A DNA stretch of 29,121 nt from Bacillota bacterium. GTDB taxonomy: Bacteria > Bacillota > Clostridia > Oscillospirales > Acutalibacteraceae. Position 1 is the first letter of the stretch. Each line of letters starts with the position of its first letter. The stretch spans positions 1-29,121 of the forward strand of contig JAEXDU010000013.1 of NCBI GenBank assembly GCA_023401495.1. Reading direction: 5' to 3'. Positions 23,207-29,121 of this stretch are shown here, one piece after another. The position numbers and the translations under genes were made by a program. The notes beneath the pieces are model-generated. The model saw nothing but the letters and a program-made list of their open reading frames with translations, made no database searches and was not told where the DNA came from.

Positions 23207-23425
23207 TTGTTCGGTCTGAAAAAAAAATTGTTCGGAAGTCAAATTGAAATAAACTGCGATTATTGCAGCCACAATACAGGAACCGAAGAGGAGCCCAAGT
23301 GTTCCAAAGGCCTGACGATCAAAGAGGACGGCTCCTGCCGCCGCTTTGCTTATGATCCGCTGATGCGCACCCCGCGCGCGCTGCCCCCCCTGCGGGAATA
23401 CGATATGGATGATTTTACTTTGTAA
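23207..23425 (+). CDS. Small conserved-looking protein with four cysteines
   Basis: A 72-residue protein. After a basic start (MFGLKKKLFGSQ) come INCDYCSHNTGTEEEPKCSKGLTIKEDGSCRRFAYDPLMRTP: a CxxC pair, then two single cysteines, a spacing that could bind zinc. An acidic tail ends DMDDFTL. I believe similar short proteins ending in a C-x3-F-x-YDPL-x-R-x-P motif occur in other clostridia, but I cannot name a family or function. TTG start with GGAGG seven bases ahead. Single gene between the repeat region and a terminator. Confidence 0.75.
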   Translation: MFGLKKKLFGSQIEINCDYCSHNTGTEEEPKCSKGLTIKEDGSCRRFAYDPLMRTPRALPPLREYDMDDFTL

Positions 23426-23428
23426 ATG

Positions 23429-23469
23429 AAAGCGCCTTTCTCCGCAGTAGATTGGAGGAAGGCGCTTTC
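23429..23469. terminator. Bidirectional terminator
   Basis: AAAGCGCCTT / AAGGCGCTTT with inner CTCC / GGAG. It serves both the small cysteine protein (plus) and the holin (minus), which converge here. Confidence 0.8.
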
Positions 23470-23479
23470 TGTTGTTCCT

Positions 23480-23935
23480 TTATTCTTTTGGCTGCGTATC
23501 GTCCTGCTGCTCTTCAACGTATTTCTGGATTCCCTGCAGAATCCGTGTTAAAAAGGGTGGAAGCGCAACGCCGGCCGCCTGAATATTTTCCAGGATACTC
23601 AGCAGCTCGTTTACCGTCAGCCAGACAGCGACCAGAGAGGCCACCGCAAAGCGGACCGGAACAGGCTGCACTCCGGTCTGACTGCCCGCATACATCAGCA
23701 GGTAATCGATTGCGACCCCTACCCCCACCAAAGCCCACATGAGGATCTTTTTAATGATCCCCCGGATGCTTCGGTAGGAACTGACCGCTTCTTTTCGGTA
23801 AATAGAAGCCATGATCCCTGTAATATAGTCGGCCAGACTGGAAAAGACCAAAAGATAAACGGGAACCGCGAGGATTCCAAGCCGGGCGGAAAGCACCGCA
23901 AACATGGCAGCCAGACCGGCTTTGATTTTGTCCAT
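23480..23935 (-). CDS. Phage-type holin (holin 4/TcdE-like family)
   Basis: A 151-residue membrane protein with three to four hydrophobic segments: AAMFAVLSARLGILAVPVYLLVFSSLADYITGIMASIY, then KKILMWALVGVGVAIDYLLMY and FAVASLVAVWLTVNELLSILENI, ending in a charged tail. The order 'DYITGI...RSIRGIIKKI...E-N' is the pattern of the toxin-secretion/phage-lysis holin family. Such holins form membrane lesions that let an endolysin reach the wall. Start ATG 23935 follows GGGGG; the gene lies 21 bases after the lysozyme gene, so the two form one unit. Confidence 0.88.
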   Translation of the reverse strand: MDKIKAGLAAMFAVLSARLGILAVPVYLLVFSSLADYITGIMASIYRKEAVSSYRSIRGIIKKILMWALVGVGVAIDYLLMYAGSQTGVQPVPVRFAVASLVAVWLTVNELLSILENIQAAGVALPPFLTRILQGIQKYVEEQQDDTQPKE

Positions 23936-23956
23936 ATTTTCGCCCCCAGACACCGC

Positions 23957-24862
23957 TTACAAAACATTGAAATTGCAGTTGGCGGTTTCTTCCTTTGATC
24001 GTACCTGAATGTGCGCGTGGCGCACCGGCGGCTTGAGCGCCGTAACATCGATCAGCCACCCGCGCCCCTTTGCGTCCAGACGCGGCTCCGAAGCCTGGAT
24101 GACATCCCGGCCCGTTACAGTTACTTCCGGTTTTTCTTTGCATCTGGCCAGAACAGTGTAAATTTCACCCGGGGACATATCCTTGCTTCTGGTGTCAAGA
24201 GAAAGAGGGGAATCTGTCTGTACCGGAGGTGCGGTCGCCGGAAAATTATTAAAGCCTCCCCTGCGTATGATTTCGGGATAATCTTTAAAGGAAAGGTTTA
24301 AATCAACATCTCCCGTTCCATTTTTCACACCGGGCACACGCCCCGTATTGCTGTGCTGCCAAATAGATGCGGGGAATTCATTCGACATTTGCGTATGATA
24401 TTGAGCCAGCCACAGATCGAACTGTTTGATTCGGCTCCAGTCCAGATGATTTCGCAAAACGTTCAGATTTGCGTAGACTGCCACGTAATACCCGGCCTGC
24501 TGCACTTGATTGCACCAGGCCGTTACAATATCCGTCAGTTGATCTCGCGGAAGTCTCAGAATAGTATCCTGTTCCACATCCAAAGCCACAGGGTATTCCA
24601 TTTTGCAGCCCCGGACCACGTTGAGAAAAAACGCGGCTTCTTTTGCCGCTTCTTCTGTTGTAACGGCATGCAGCCAGTGATAAACGCCGGTATGCAGCCC
24701 GGCCACCGCGGCCTTTGTCAGGTTTTCACTCATGCTTTGATCTGCCAGTGTGTGTCCTTCGCTGGATTTTATCATGGCAAAGTCGTACCCGGCTTCTTTT
24801 ACAAGCGGCCAGTCAACCTTACCTGTCCCATTGTAGACATCGATTCCTTTTCTGGTAGACAT
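23957..24862 (-). CDS. Glycoside hydrolase family 25 lysozyme (endolysin-like)
   Basis: A 301-residue protein. The GH25 muramidase domain (about 5-190) has KGIDVYNGTGKVDW (Asp8) and YPVALDVEQD (catalytic Asp95/Glu97), YYVAVYANLNVLRN and IWQHSNTGRVPGV...DLNLSFKDYP. These enzymes cut the MurNAc-GlcNAc bond of peptidoglycan. No signal peptide is seen, so release would need the holin encoded next. The C-terminal 90 residues (DMSPGEIYTVLARCKEKPEVTVTGRDVIQAS...) are beta-rich and may bind the wall; I cannot name the domain. RBS AAAGGAG. Confidence 0.93.
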   Translation of the reverse strand: MSTRKGIDVYNGTGKVDWPLVKEAGYDFAMIKSSEGHTLADQSMSENLTKAAVAGLHTGVYHWLHAVTTEEAAKEAAFFLNVVRGCKMEYPVALDVEQDTILRLPRDQLTDIVTAWCNQVQQAGYYVAVYANLNVLRNHLDWSRIKQFDLWLAQYHTQMSNEFPASIWQHSNTGRVPGVKNGTGDVDLNLSFKDYPEIIRRGGFNNFPATAPPVQTDSPLSLDTRSKDMSPGEIYTVLARCKEKPEVTVTGRDVIQASEPRLDAKGRGWLIDVTALKPPVRHAHIQVRSKEETANCNFNVL

Positions 24863-25240
24863 GATAACGCTCCTTTCCCTACCATAAGATGCAAAAAAAG
24901 GGAAACTTGCTCTTGTTTATGCAAGTAATCCCCCACTTATTTATATTTTGATTGCAGAATTCTTCGTTCGCTCTCCCTTTGGGAAAATCAGATAGTTTTT
25001 ATGGATTTGTCCGAAAATAGAAGTTTCCACAGCAGATATTGCATGATATTTTTTTGCCATAGCCCCCGTTGGGTATAGCCATTTGTTATAAAATATACTA
25101 TAATTGAAAAAATTGCATTGATTTCTCCCGCCAAATACAGAGGAGGAAATCGCTGCCCCGATGACAGTTCCAATAAAAATCACTGGAGGAAGTACCGATT
25201 TTCCCCGCGCCCTTCCTCTGGAAAGGACACAACGGCTTGA
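24863..25240. other. 378-base divergent intergenic region
   Basis: Separates the minus-strand lysis pair from the AEC-type transporter. It is AT-rich with TATAAT-like sequences near 25090-25100 and a short minus-strand stem (ACTTGC/GCAAGT near 24909-24930) followed by a T-run just ahead of the lysozyme gene, which could act as an attenuator. I cannot assign a promoter with confidence and see no gene. Confidence 0.45.
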
Positions 25241-26179
25241 ATGGATAATCTGATCTTATCTGCGGAGGTAATCGCCCCTCTTTGTATTTTGATGGCACTG
25301 GGATACTTCGTAAAAAGAAGAAAAATGGTCAGCGAGCAAACGGTAGACCAGCTGAACAATCTGGTTTTCCGTATTTTTCTGCCGACCATGCTGTTTTACA
25401 ATATCTATCAAACACACCTGAGCGGTATGGTGCGTCCGCGTCTGATGATTTACGGCTTTATCGCGATGTTGTGCATGTATTTTTTATCGATCCTGATCGT
25501 TCTGCTGACGCTGAAAGACAATCGCCAGCGGGGCGCTGTGGCGCAGGCTTCGTTCCGCAGCAATTTCGTTATTTTCGGCCTGCCGGTCACCGCTTCGCTG
25601 TTCGGCCCGGAGAAAGCCGGAATCACGGCTCTTTTGATCTCTTTGATCGTGCCGATGTACAACTTTCTCTCTGTAATTCTGCTGGAAGTGTTCCGCGGCC
25701 AGAAAATCCAGATTGGTTCGATTGCAAAAAAGATCGTTACAAACCCGCTCATCATCGGCGCGGTATTGGGTCTGATCTGCCTGTTTTTCGGAATCCGCCT
25801 GCCGAACGTGGCGGAGAAAATCGTCGGCGATATTGCCGGTTCGGCTACTCCTCTGGCTTTGATCGGTCTGGGCGCTTCCTTCTCGTTCGCCGACACTCGG
25901 GCCTACCGCAAGCCGCTGACAATCGGTGTATTCAACAGGCTGATTCTCGCTCCCCTGCTTTTTCTTTCCATCGCCGTCGCGTTGGGCTTCCGCAATGAAG
26001 AGCTGGCGTCGCTGACGGGCATGCTGGGCGCTCCCGCGGCGGTATCTTCTTACACGATGGCGCAGCAGATGGGCTCTGACGGCAAGCTCGCAGGTCAGCT
26101 GGTGGTTTACACCTCCATCTGTTCCATTCTGACCATGTTTCTTTTGATTTTCGGTCTGAAGCAGCTTGGAGTGATGTGA
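25241..26179 (+). CDS. AEC (auxin efflux carrier)-family transporter
   Basis: A 312-residue integral membrane protein with about ten hydrophobic segments in two halves, the AEC/bile-acid-transporter fold. Typical pieces are LCILMALGYFVKRRKMVSEQTVDQLNNLVFRIFLPTMLFYNIY, FRSNFVIFGLPVTASLFGPE, GSATPLALIGLGASFSF and GAPAAVSSYTMAQQMGSDGKLAGQLVV near the end. Bacterial relatives export or import malate, malonate or amino acids; substrate unknown here. A TGA lies directly before the ATG, fixing the start; the nearest RBS-like GGAAAGG is about 14 bases away, so translation may be modest. Monocistronic. Confidence 0.92.
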   Translation: MDNLILSAEVIAPLCILMALGYFVKRRKMVSEQTVDQLNNLVFRIFLPTMLFYNIYQTHLSGMVRPRLMIYGFIAMLCMYFLSILIVLLTLKDNRQRGAVAQASFRSNFVIFGLPVTASLFGPEKAGITALLISLIVPMYNFLSVILLEVFRGQKIQIGSIAKKIVTNPLIIGAVLGLICLFFGIRLPNVAEKIVGDIAGSATPLALIGLGASFSFADTRAYRKPLTIGVFNRLILAPLLFLSIAVALGFRNEELASLTGMLGAPAAVSSYTMAQQMGSDGKLAGQLVVYTSICSILTMFLLIFGLKQLGVM

Positions 26180-26378
26180 TATTCACAGTTTTTTCCAATT
26201 TTGGGCGCAGACGTATAAATATCGTCTAATTGAACGATAAAAATTTATCGATCTCGTGTTTGATTCTTTGAAAGGCATTGACAAGCTTTTCGTTTTACTT
26301 CATAATAAGTTTCACTTGTTTTTAGTTTCTCTGCACGAACAGAGACCCTCATCCCAACAGAAGGGAAAGACAAGCCGA

Positions 26379-27110
26379 TTGAAAAAGAACGCTTATCGTG
26401 GTTTTACCGCGCATTCCCTGAAGCTGATTGCAGCAGCCGCCATGCTGGCGGACCATTTTGCATGGCTGTTTTTGGGAACTTATAGTGCGCCCGGCCAGCT
26501 TCTCCACGTGATCGGGCGAACCACAATTCCAATCATGTGCTTTTTCATCGCGCAGGGATATTACCAGACCCGCAGCCGTACCAGATATGCGGCGAGGCTG
26601 GCTGTCTTCGCGGTGATTTCTCAGATACCCTATCACTATTTTATGACGGGAAACCTGAATGTCCTGTCTACCCCTGTTCGCCTGAACGTGCTGTTTACAC
26701 TCCTGTTCGCTCTTCTTTCTCTTTCGATTCTGGACAGGATGCGGCATCAGCCTTTTTGGTGGCTGGGCTTGATGCTTCTGATGCTGCTGGCTTCCTTCGG
26801 CGACTGGTCGGTCTTTGCGGTGATCTTTACGATGATTTTCGCAGAACACCGGCTTGACCCAAAGCGTCAGATGCTTCTGTTCACGGGGGCTGCCGCGGCC
26901 ACCGCCGGTTTTTTGGCCTGGAGCAATTCCCTGCTCAGCGACGCGCCGCCGTGGGGCGGATTCTTCCAGTTCGGGCTTCTTCTGGCTGTTCCCCTGCTGC
27001 TCTGCTACAACGGGCAGCGCGGCACTTCCCCTGCGGGCAAATGGTTTTTCTACGTGTTTTACCCTTTGCACCTGATTGTTTTGACAATGATTCATCAATT
27101 TGTTATCTAA
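26379..27110 (+). CDS. TraX-family integral membrane protein
   Basis: A polytopic protein of about 243 residues (six to eight hydrophobic segments) with the TraX pattern: FTAHSLKLIAAAAMLADHFAWLFL, IGRTTIPIMCFFIAQGYYQTRSRTRYAARLAVFAVISQIPYHYF, LNVLFTLLFALLSL and KWFFYVFYPLHLIVL. TraX proteins relate to acyltransferase-3 enzymes; F-plasmid TraX acetylates pilin, but chromosomal Firmicute copies have no known substrate, and no conjugation gene is near. I choose the TTG at 26379 (AAGGGAAAG ahead); an upstream GTG at 26256 in the same frame would add 41 residues of unconserved look. Confidence 0.82.
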   Translation: MKKNAYRGFTAHSLKLIAAAAMLADHFAWLFLGTYSAPGQLLHVIGRTTIPIMCFFIAQGYYQTRSRTRYAARLAVFAVISQIPYHYFMTGNLNVLSTPVRLNVLFTLLFALLSLSILDRMRHQPFWWLGLMLLMLLASFGDWSVFAVIFTMIFAEHRLDPKRQMLLFTGAAAATAGFLAWSNSLLSDAPPWGGFFQFGLLLAVPLLLCYNGQRGTSPAGKWFFYVFYPLHLIVLTMIHQFVI

Positions 27111-27146
27111 GTGTACTAATCTTTCATAAAACGGGCGAAAAAGAGC

Positions 27147-27174
27147 TTTCTCCCCCGCCGTAGGCGGGGAGAAA
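27147..27174. terminator. Hairpin between the TraX-like gene and rex, possible terminator
   Basis: TTTCTCCCCCGCC-GTA-GGCGGGGAGAAA, a 12-pair stem with one bulge. No clean U-tract follows (CTGAAAGTTTC). Similar to the hairpin at 17221-17248. Confidence 0.5.
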
Positions 27175-27248
27175 CTGAAAGTTTCTTTTCACTGTTTTGT
27201 GGGCAATTTGTATCAAAGGAATACTTAAAATTATTGGAGGTGGACTGA

Positions 27249-27917
27249 ATGTCTAAACGGGAAAACGTTTCCATGTCCGTGATCCGGCGGCTCCCGCGTT
27301 ATTACCGCTTTCTAACGCATCTGAAAAAAATGGGGATGACCCGTATCTCTTCCAAAGAACTGTCTGAGAAAATGGGTCTGACCGCTTCTCAAATCCGCCA
27401 GGATTTAAACTGCTTTGGCGGATTCGGACAGCAGGGCTACGGCTACATTGTCGATCAGCTGCAGCGGGAAATCGGGGGAATTCTCGGGCTTTCGAACTCT
27501 TACAAGGCCATTTTGATTGGAGCCGGCAATCTGGGACAGGCTCTGGCGCTACATATGGCCTTTACCACGCAGGGATTCCAGCTGGTGGGAATCTTCGACA
27601 ACTCGCCGTCGAAAATCGGAACCGAGATCAACGACATTACGGTAACCGACACACAGCGCCTGAAAGAATTCTGCGAGGCGGAGCAGCCAGCCATGGCGAT
27701 CCTCTGCATCCCGCGGGAAAGCGCCGAAAAGCTCTCTGAGCAGCTATACGGCCTCGGTATCCGCAGCTTCTGGAATTTCAGTCATTTTGATATTTCGATG
27801 AAGTACCCGGACGCTGTAGTGGAAAACGTCCATTTGAACGACAGCCTGATGACGCTGTGCTACCGCATTTCCGACCATCAGGAGGAAAAAGACACTTCGG
27901 ATGATACTGCCGTTTAA
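27249..27917 (+). CDS. rex: Redox-sensing transcriptional repressor Rex
   Basis: Senses the NADH/NAD+ ratio and represses fermentation and respiration genes when NADH is low. 222 residues: N-terminal winged helix (VIRRLPRYYRFLTHLKKMGMTRISSKELSEKMGLTASQIRQDLNCFGGFGQQGYGY), Rossmann domain with GAGNLGQAL (about 92-100) and GIFDNSPSKIG, and the C-terminal swapped helix. A strong RBS (GGAGGTGG) precedes the ATG. No Rex box (TTGT-N8-ACAA type) is evident immediately upstream, so autoregulation is not indicated. Single gene with its own terminator. Confidence 0.96.
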   Translation: MSKRENVSMSVIRRLPRYYRFLTHLKKMGMTRISSKELSEKMGLTASQIRQDLNCFGGFGQQGYGYIVDQLQREIGGILGLSNSYKAILIGAGNLGQALALHMAFTTQGFQLVGIFDNSPSKIGTEINDITVTDTQRLKEFCEAEQPAMAILCIPRESAEKLSEQLYGLGIRSFWNFSHFDISMKYPDAVVENVHLNDSLMTLCYRISDHQEEKDTSDDTAV

Positions 27918-27941
27918 GAATAAGGCGGAATAAAGAAATCA

Positions 27942-27976
27942 GGGTGAACAGCTTCGGCCGTTCACCTTTCTTTTTT
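27942..27976 (+). terminator. Intrinsic terminator of rex
   Basis: GGTGAAC-10-GTTCACC followed by TTTCTTTTTT, about 25 bases after the rex stop. Confidence 0.88.
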
Positions 27977-28165
27977 AGCTTGGAACTTAAAGGCGTATCC
28001 CCCGGCCCCATATTGATATCCGTGCAAATCATATGGCAGCCGGCCAAAGGAATCAGCATCTGCTTTACGAGGACGTCTCGCCGTATTAAAATATTGATAC
28101 AAGCATATTCCATGATTGCTATGTGTGTATTCCATATTGATATTGTTCAAAGAGAGGTGGCTGTT

Positions 28166-28627
28166 ATGACAACAAAAAACATACTGCCCGGCGAAGTGTA
28201 TCGGTTAGCGGAATGTTTAGAGGCTCTTGCAGAATACCACAATCGGGTTTCCGCCCATCATTCGGGATCCTACCCGGGGCGCCCTATCGAGGATACGCTG
28301 GAGCTGTTTCGGGAAGCTCTGAACAGCAAAACGTCGATGATCTTCGCAATAGAGGAATCAGACGGAATCGTTGGATTTTGTAAGATCGATATACACGGAG
28401 AAAAAGGAAAGCTCGATTATCTGATTATCAAAGAGGAATACCGCGGCAGGGGCTATGGAGCGGTGCTGATGGATTGGGCAATGAAATCCTTTCATGAATG
28501 CGGTGCAAAGCATGTAGAAGTAAAAATAATTGATGGGAATGCTGCGGCGCAGAGATTATATGAAAAGTACGGTTTTGTTATGAATGCGCATATTCTGTGG
28601 CGCTTTCTTTCTGACGATCAATCATAA
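28166..28627 (+). CDS. GNAT-family N-acetyltransferase
   Basis: A 153-residue single-domain GNAT protein: the acetyl-CoA loop in IIKEEYRGRGYGAVLMDWAMKSF (RxxGxG type), then EVKIIDGNAAAQRLYEKYGFVMNAHILWRFL. Start ATG 28166 has GAGAGGTGG at good spacing; the same frame is open upstream but has no RBS and crosses the rex terminator. Different from the GNAT at 14.7-15.2 kb; substrate unknown. Two CCATATTGATAT repeats (about 28008 and 28131) lie in its upstream region. Confidence 0.9.
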   Translation: MTTKNILPGEVYRLAECLEALAEYHNRVSAHHSGSYPGRPIEDTLELFREALNSKTSMIFAIEESDGIVGFCKIDIHGEKGKLDYLIIKEEYRGRGYGAVLMDWAMKSFHECGAKHVEVKIIDGNAAAQRLYEKYGFVMNAHILWRFLSDDQS

Positions 28628-28783
28628 TGAGGTTTTGCGCGGTTATTGGGATGGATACGAACAAAGAACAACGGGATACGGATCGCTTTGCCGCTCTCGC
28701 TGCAACACCCTTTTGAAGTCTGCTCCTGACACGGCGTTTTTCTTTTTGTAAAGCCGACTAGACTACGGATAAACTCCATATGA

Positions 28784-28836
28784 AAAAACAGCATCCCTTC
28801 TTTGCCTGAAAAAGGACAAAAAAGGATGCTGTTTTT
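28784..28836. terminator. Bidirectional terminator
   Basis: AAAACAGCATCC / GGATGCTGTTTT around a 27-base loop with A- and T-runs. It lies between the plus-strand GNAT gene and the minus-strand gene at the right edge. Confidence 0.75.
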
Positions 28837-28902
28837 CTGTATCGTTTTCTGATAATGGGTGAATTTTCCGGATGACCCGTTTCGCTGAATTTTATGTGAT
28901 AT

Positions 28903-29121
28903 TTATTTTTCCGTCATCTCAGTCAAATAGGGCAATGCATCCGCAACCTGTATGCCGACAATTGGCATAGATACCAGCATGGCGCTTTTGATCTCATCTT
29001 TACTTGCGCCGAGCTCTGTTGCGCGGTGAATATGAAACGGCAGTCCTCCATACATCTTTGTCGATACCAGAACAGCAATATACGCTAATTCATGCGTCTT
29101 TTGATCAAGAGCGCTTTTCTC
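28903..29121 (-). CDS. Carboxymuconolactone decarboxylase-family protein, C-terminal part
   Basis: The last 72 residues are visible; the start lies beyond the right edge. The sequence (EKSALDQKTHELAYIAVLVSTKMYGGLPFHIHRATELGASKDEIKSAMLVSMPIVGIQVADALPYL) matches the carboxymuconolactone decarboxylase/AhpD helical core, in particular HIHRATELGASKDEI. The CxxC pair of AhpD-type peroxidase partners is absent from the visible part (GGLPFH in its place), so it is probably not a thiol antioxidant protein; actual activity unknown. Confidence 0.85.
   Translation of the reverse strand, partial: EKSALDQKTHELAYIAVLVSTKMYGGLPFHIHRATELGASKDEIKSAMLVSMPIVGIQVADALPYLTEMTEK

Noticed and set aside
24941..25183. 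80-codon minus-strand frame upstream of the lysozyme gene
   Set aside because: No RBS, AT-rich composition typical of an intergenic region, no recognisable motif.
28650..28716. 21-codon plus-strand frame (MDTNKEQRDTDRFAALAATPF)
   Set aside because: Protein-like N-terminus but no RBS at proper spacing and immediate stop; at most a remnant.

Overview
The window looks like chromosomal DNA from a spore-forming member of the Clostridia, most likely Oscillospiraceae/Ruminococcaceae. That placement is my inference from gene content and order (ylxM-ffh-rpsP-khpA-rimM-trmD; yqfC-yqfD-phoH-ybeY-dgkA-era-yqzL-recO; ylbJ; rex), Gram-positive ribosome binding sites, frequent TTG/GTG starts and moderately high GC. 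I see no rRNA, tRNA or CRISPR array.

Layout. 1-1545: a TetR-type regulator, translationally coupled to a ketopantoate-reductase-like gene that runs off the left edge, and a divergent YbjQ-family gene. 1643-2653: a lone LysR-type regulator with a near-perfect sigma-A promoter. 3030-7021 (minus strand): a coiled-coil protein, coaD, rsmD, uvrC and an HPr-type phosphocarrier. 7283-11941 (minus): the SRP/ribosome-maturation cluster trmD, rimM, khpA, rpsP, ffh, ylxM, preceded by an unknown membrane-anchored protein. 12270-20823 (minus): mutS2, a GNAT gene, recO, yqzL, era, dgkA, ybeY, phoH, yqfD and yqfC. The two sporulation genes at the head have a sigma-E-like promoter, and a sigma-A promoter inside the cluster can drive phoH onward during growth. 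21029-22150 (plus): ylbJ, divergent from yqfC. 22151-23206: about 1 kb without a gene, filled by two diverged inverted copies of a hairpin-rich repeat. 23207-24862: a small cysteine-containing protein, then a minus-strand lysozyme/holin pair. 25241-28627 (plus): an AEC-type transporter, a TraX-like membrane protein, rex and a second GNAT gene. A carboxymuconolactone-decarboxylase-like gene runs off the right edge.

Main points of interest. (1) In the repeat pair at 22.2-23.1 kb, several hairpins keep their pairing through compensatory base changes, which suggests a structured element. I cannot name a family for it. (2) mutS2 is full length except for one in-frame TAG that separates the ATPase part from the coiled-coil/Smr part; several intact genes here, including mutS2 itself, end in TAG, so recoding is unlikely. 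(3) Back-to-back sigma-E-like promoters lie between yqfC and ylbJ, with a long hairpin in the yqfC leader. (4) The lysozyme/holin pair stands alone, with no other phage gene nearby.

Most of the window is ordinary housekeeping and sporulation sequence. All functional calls come from reading motifs and gene order, without database searches.
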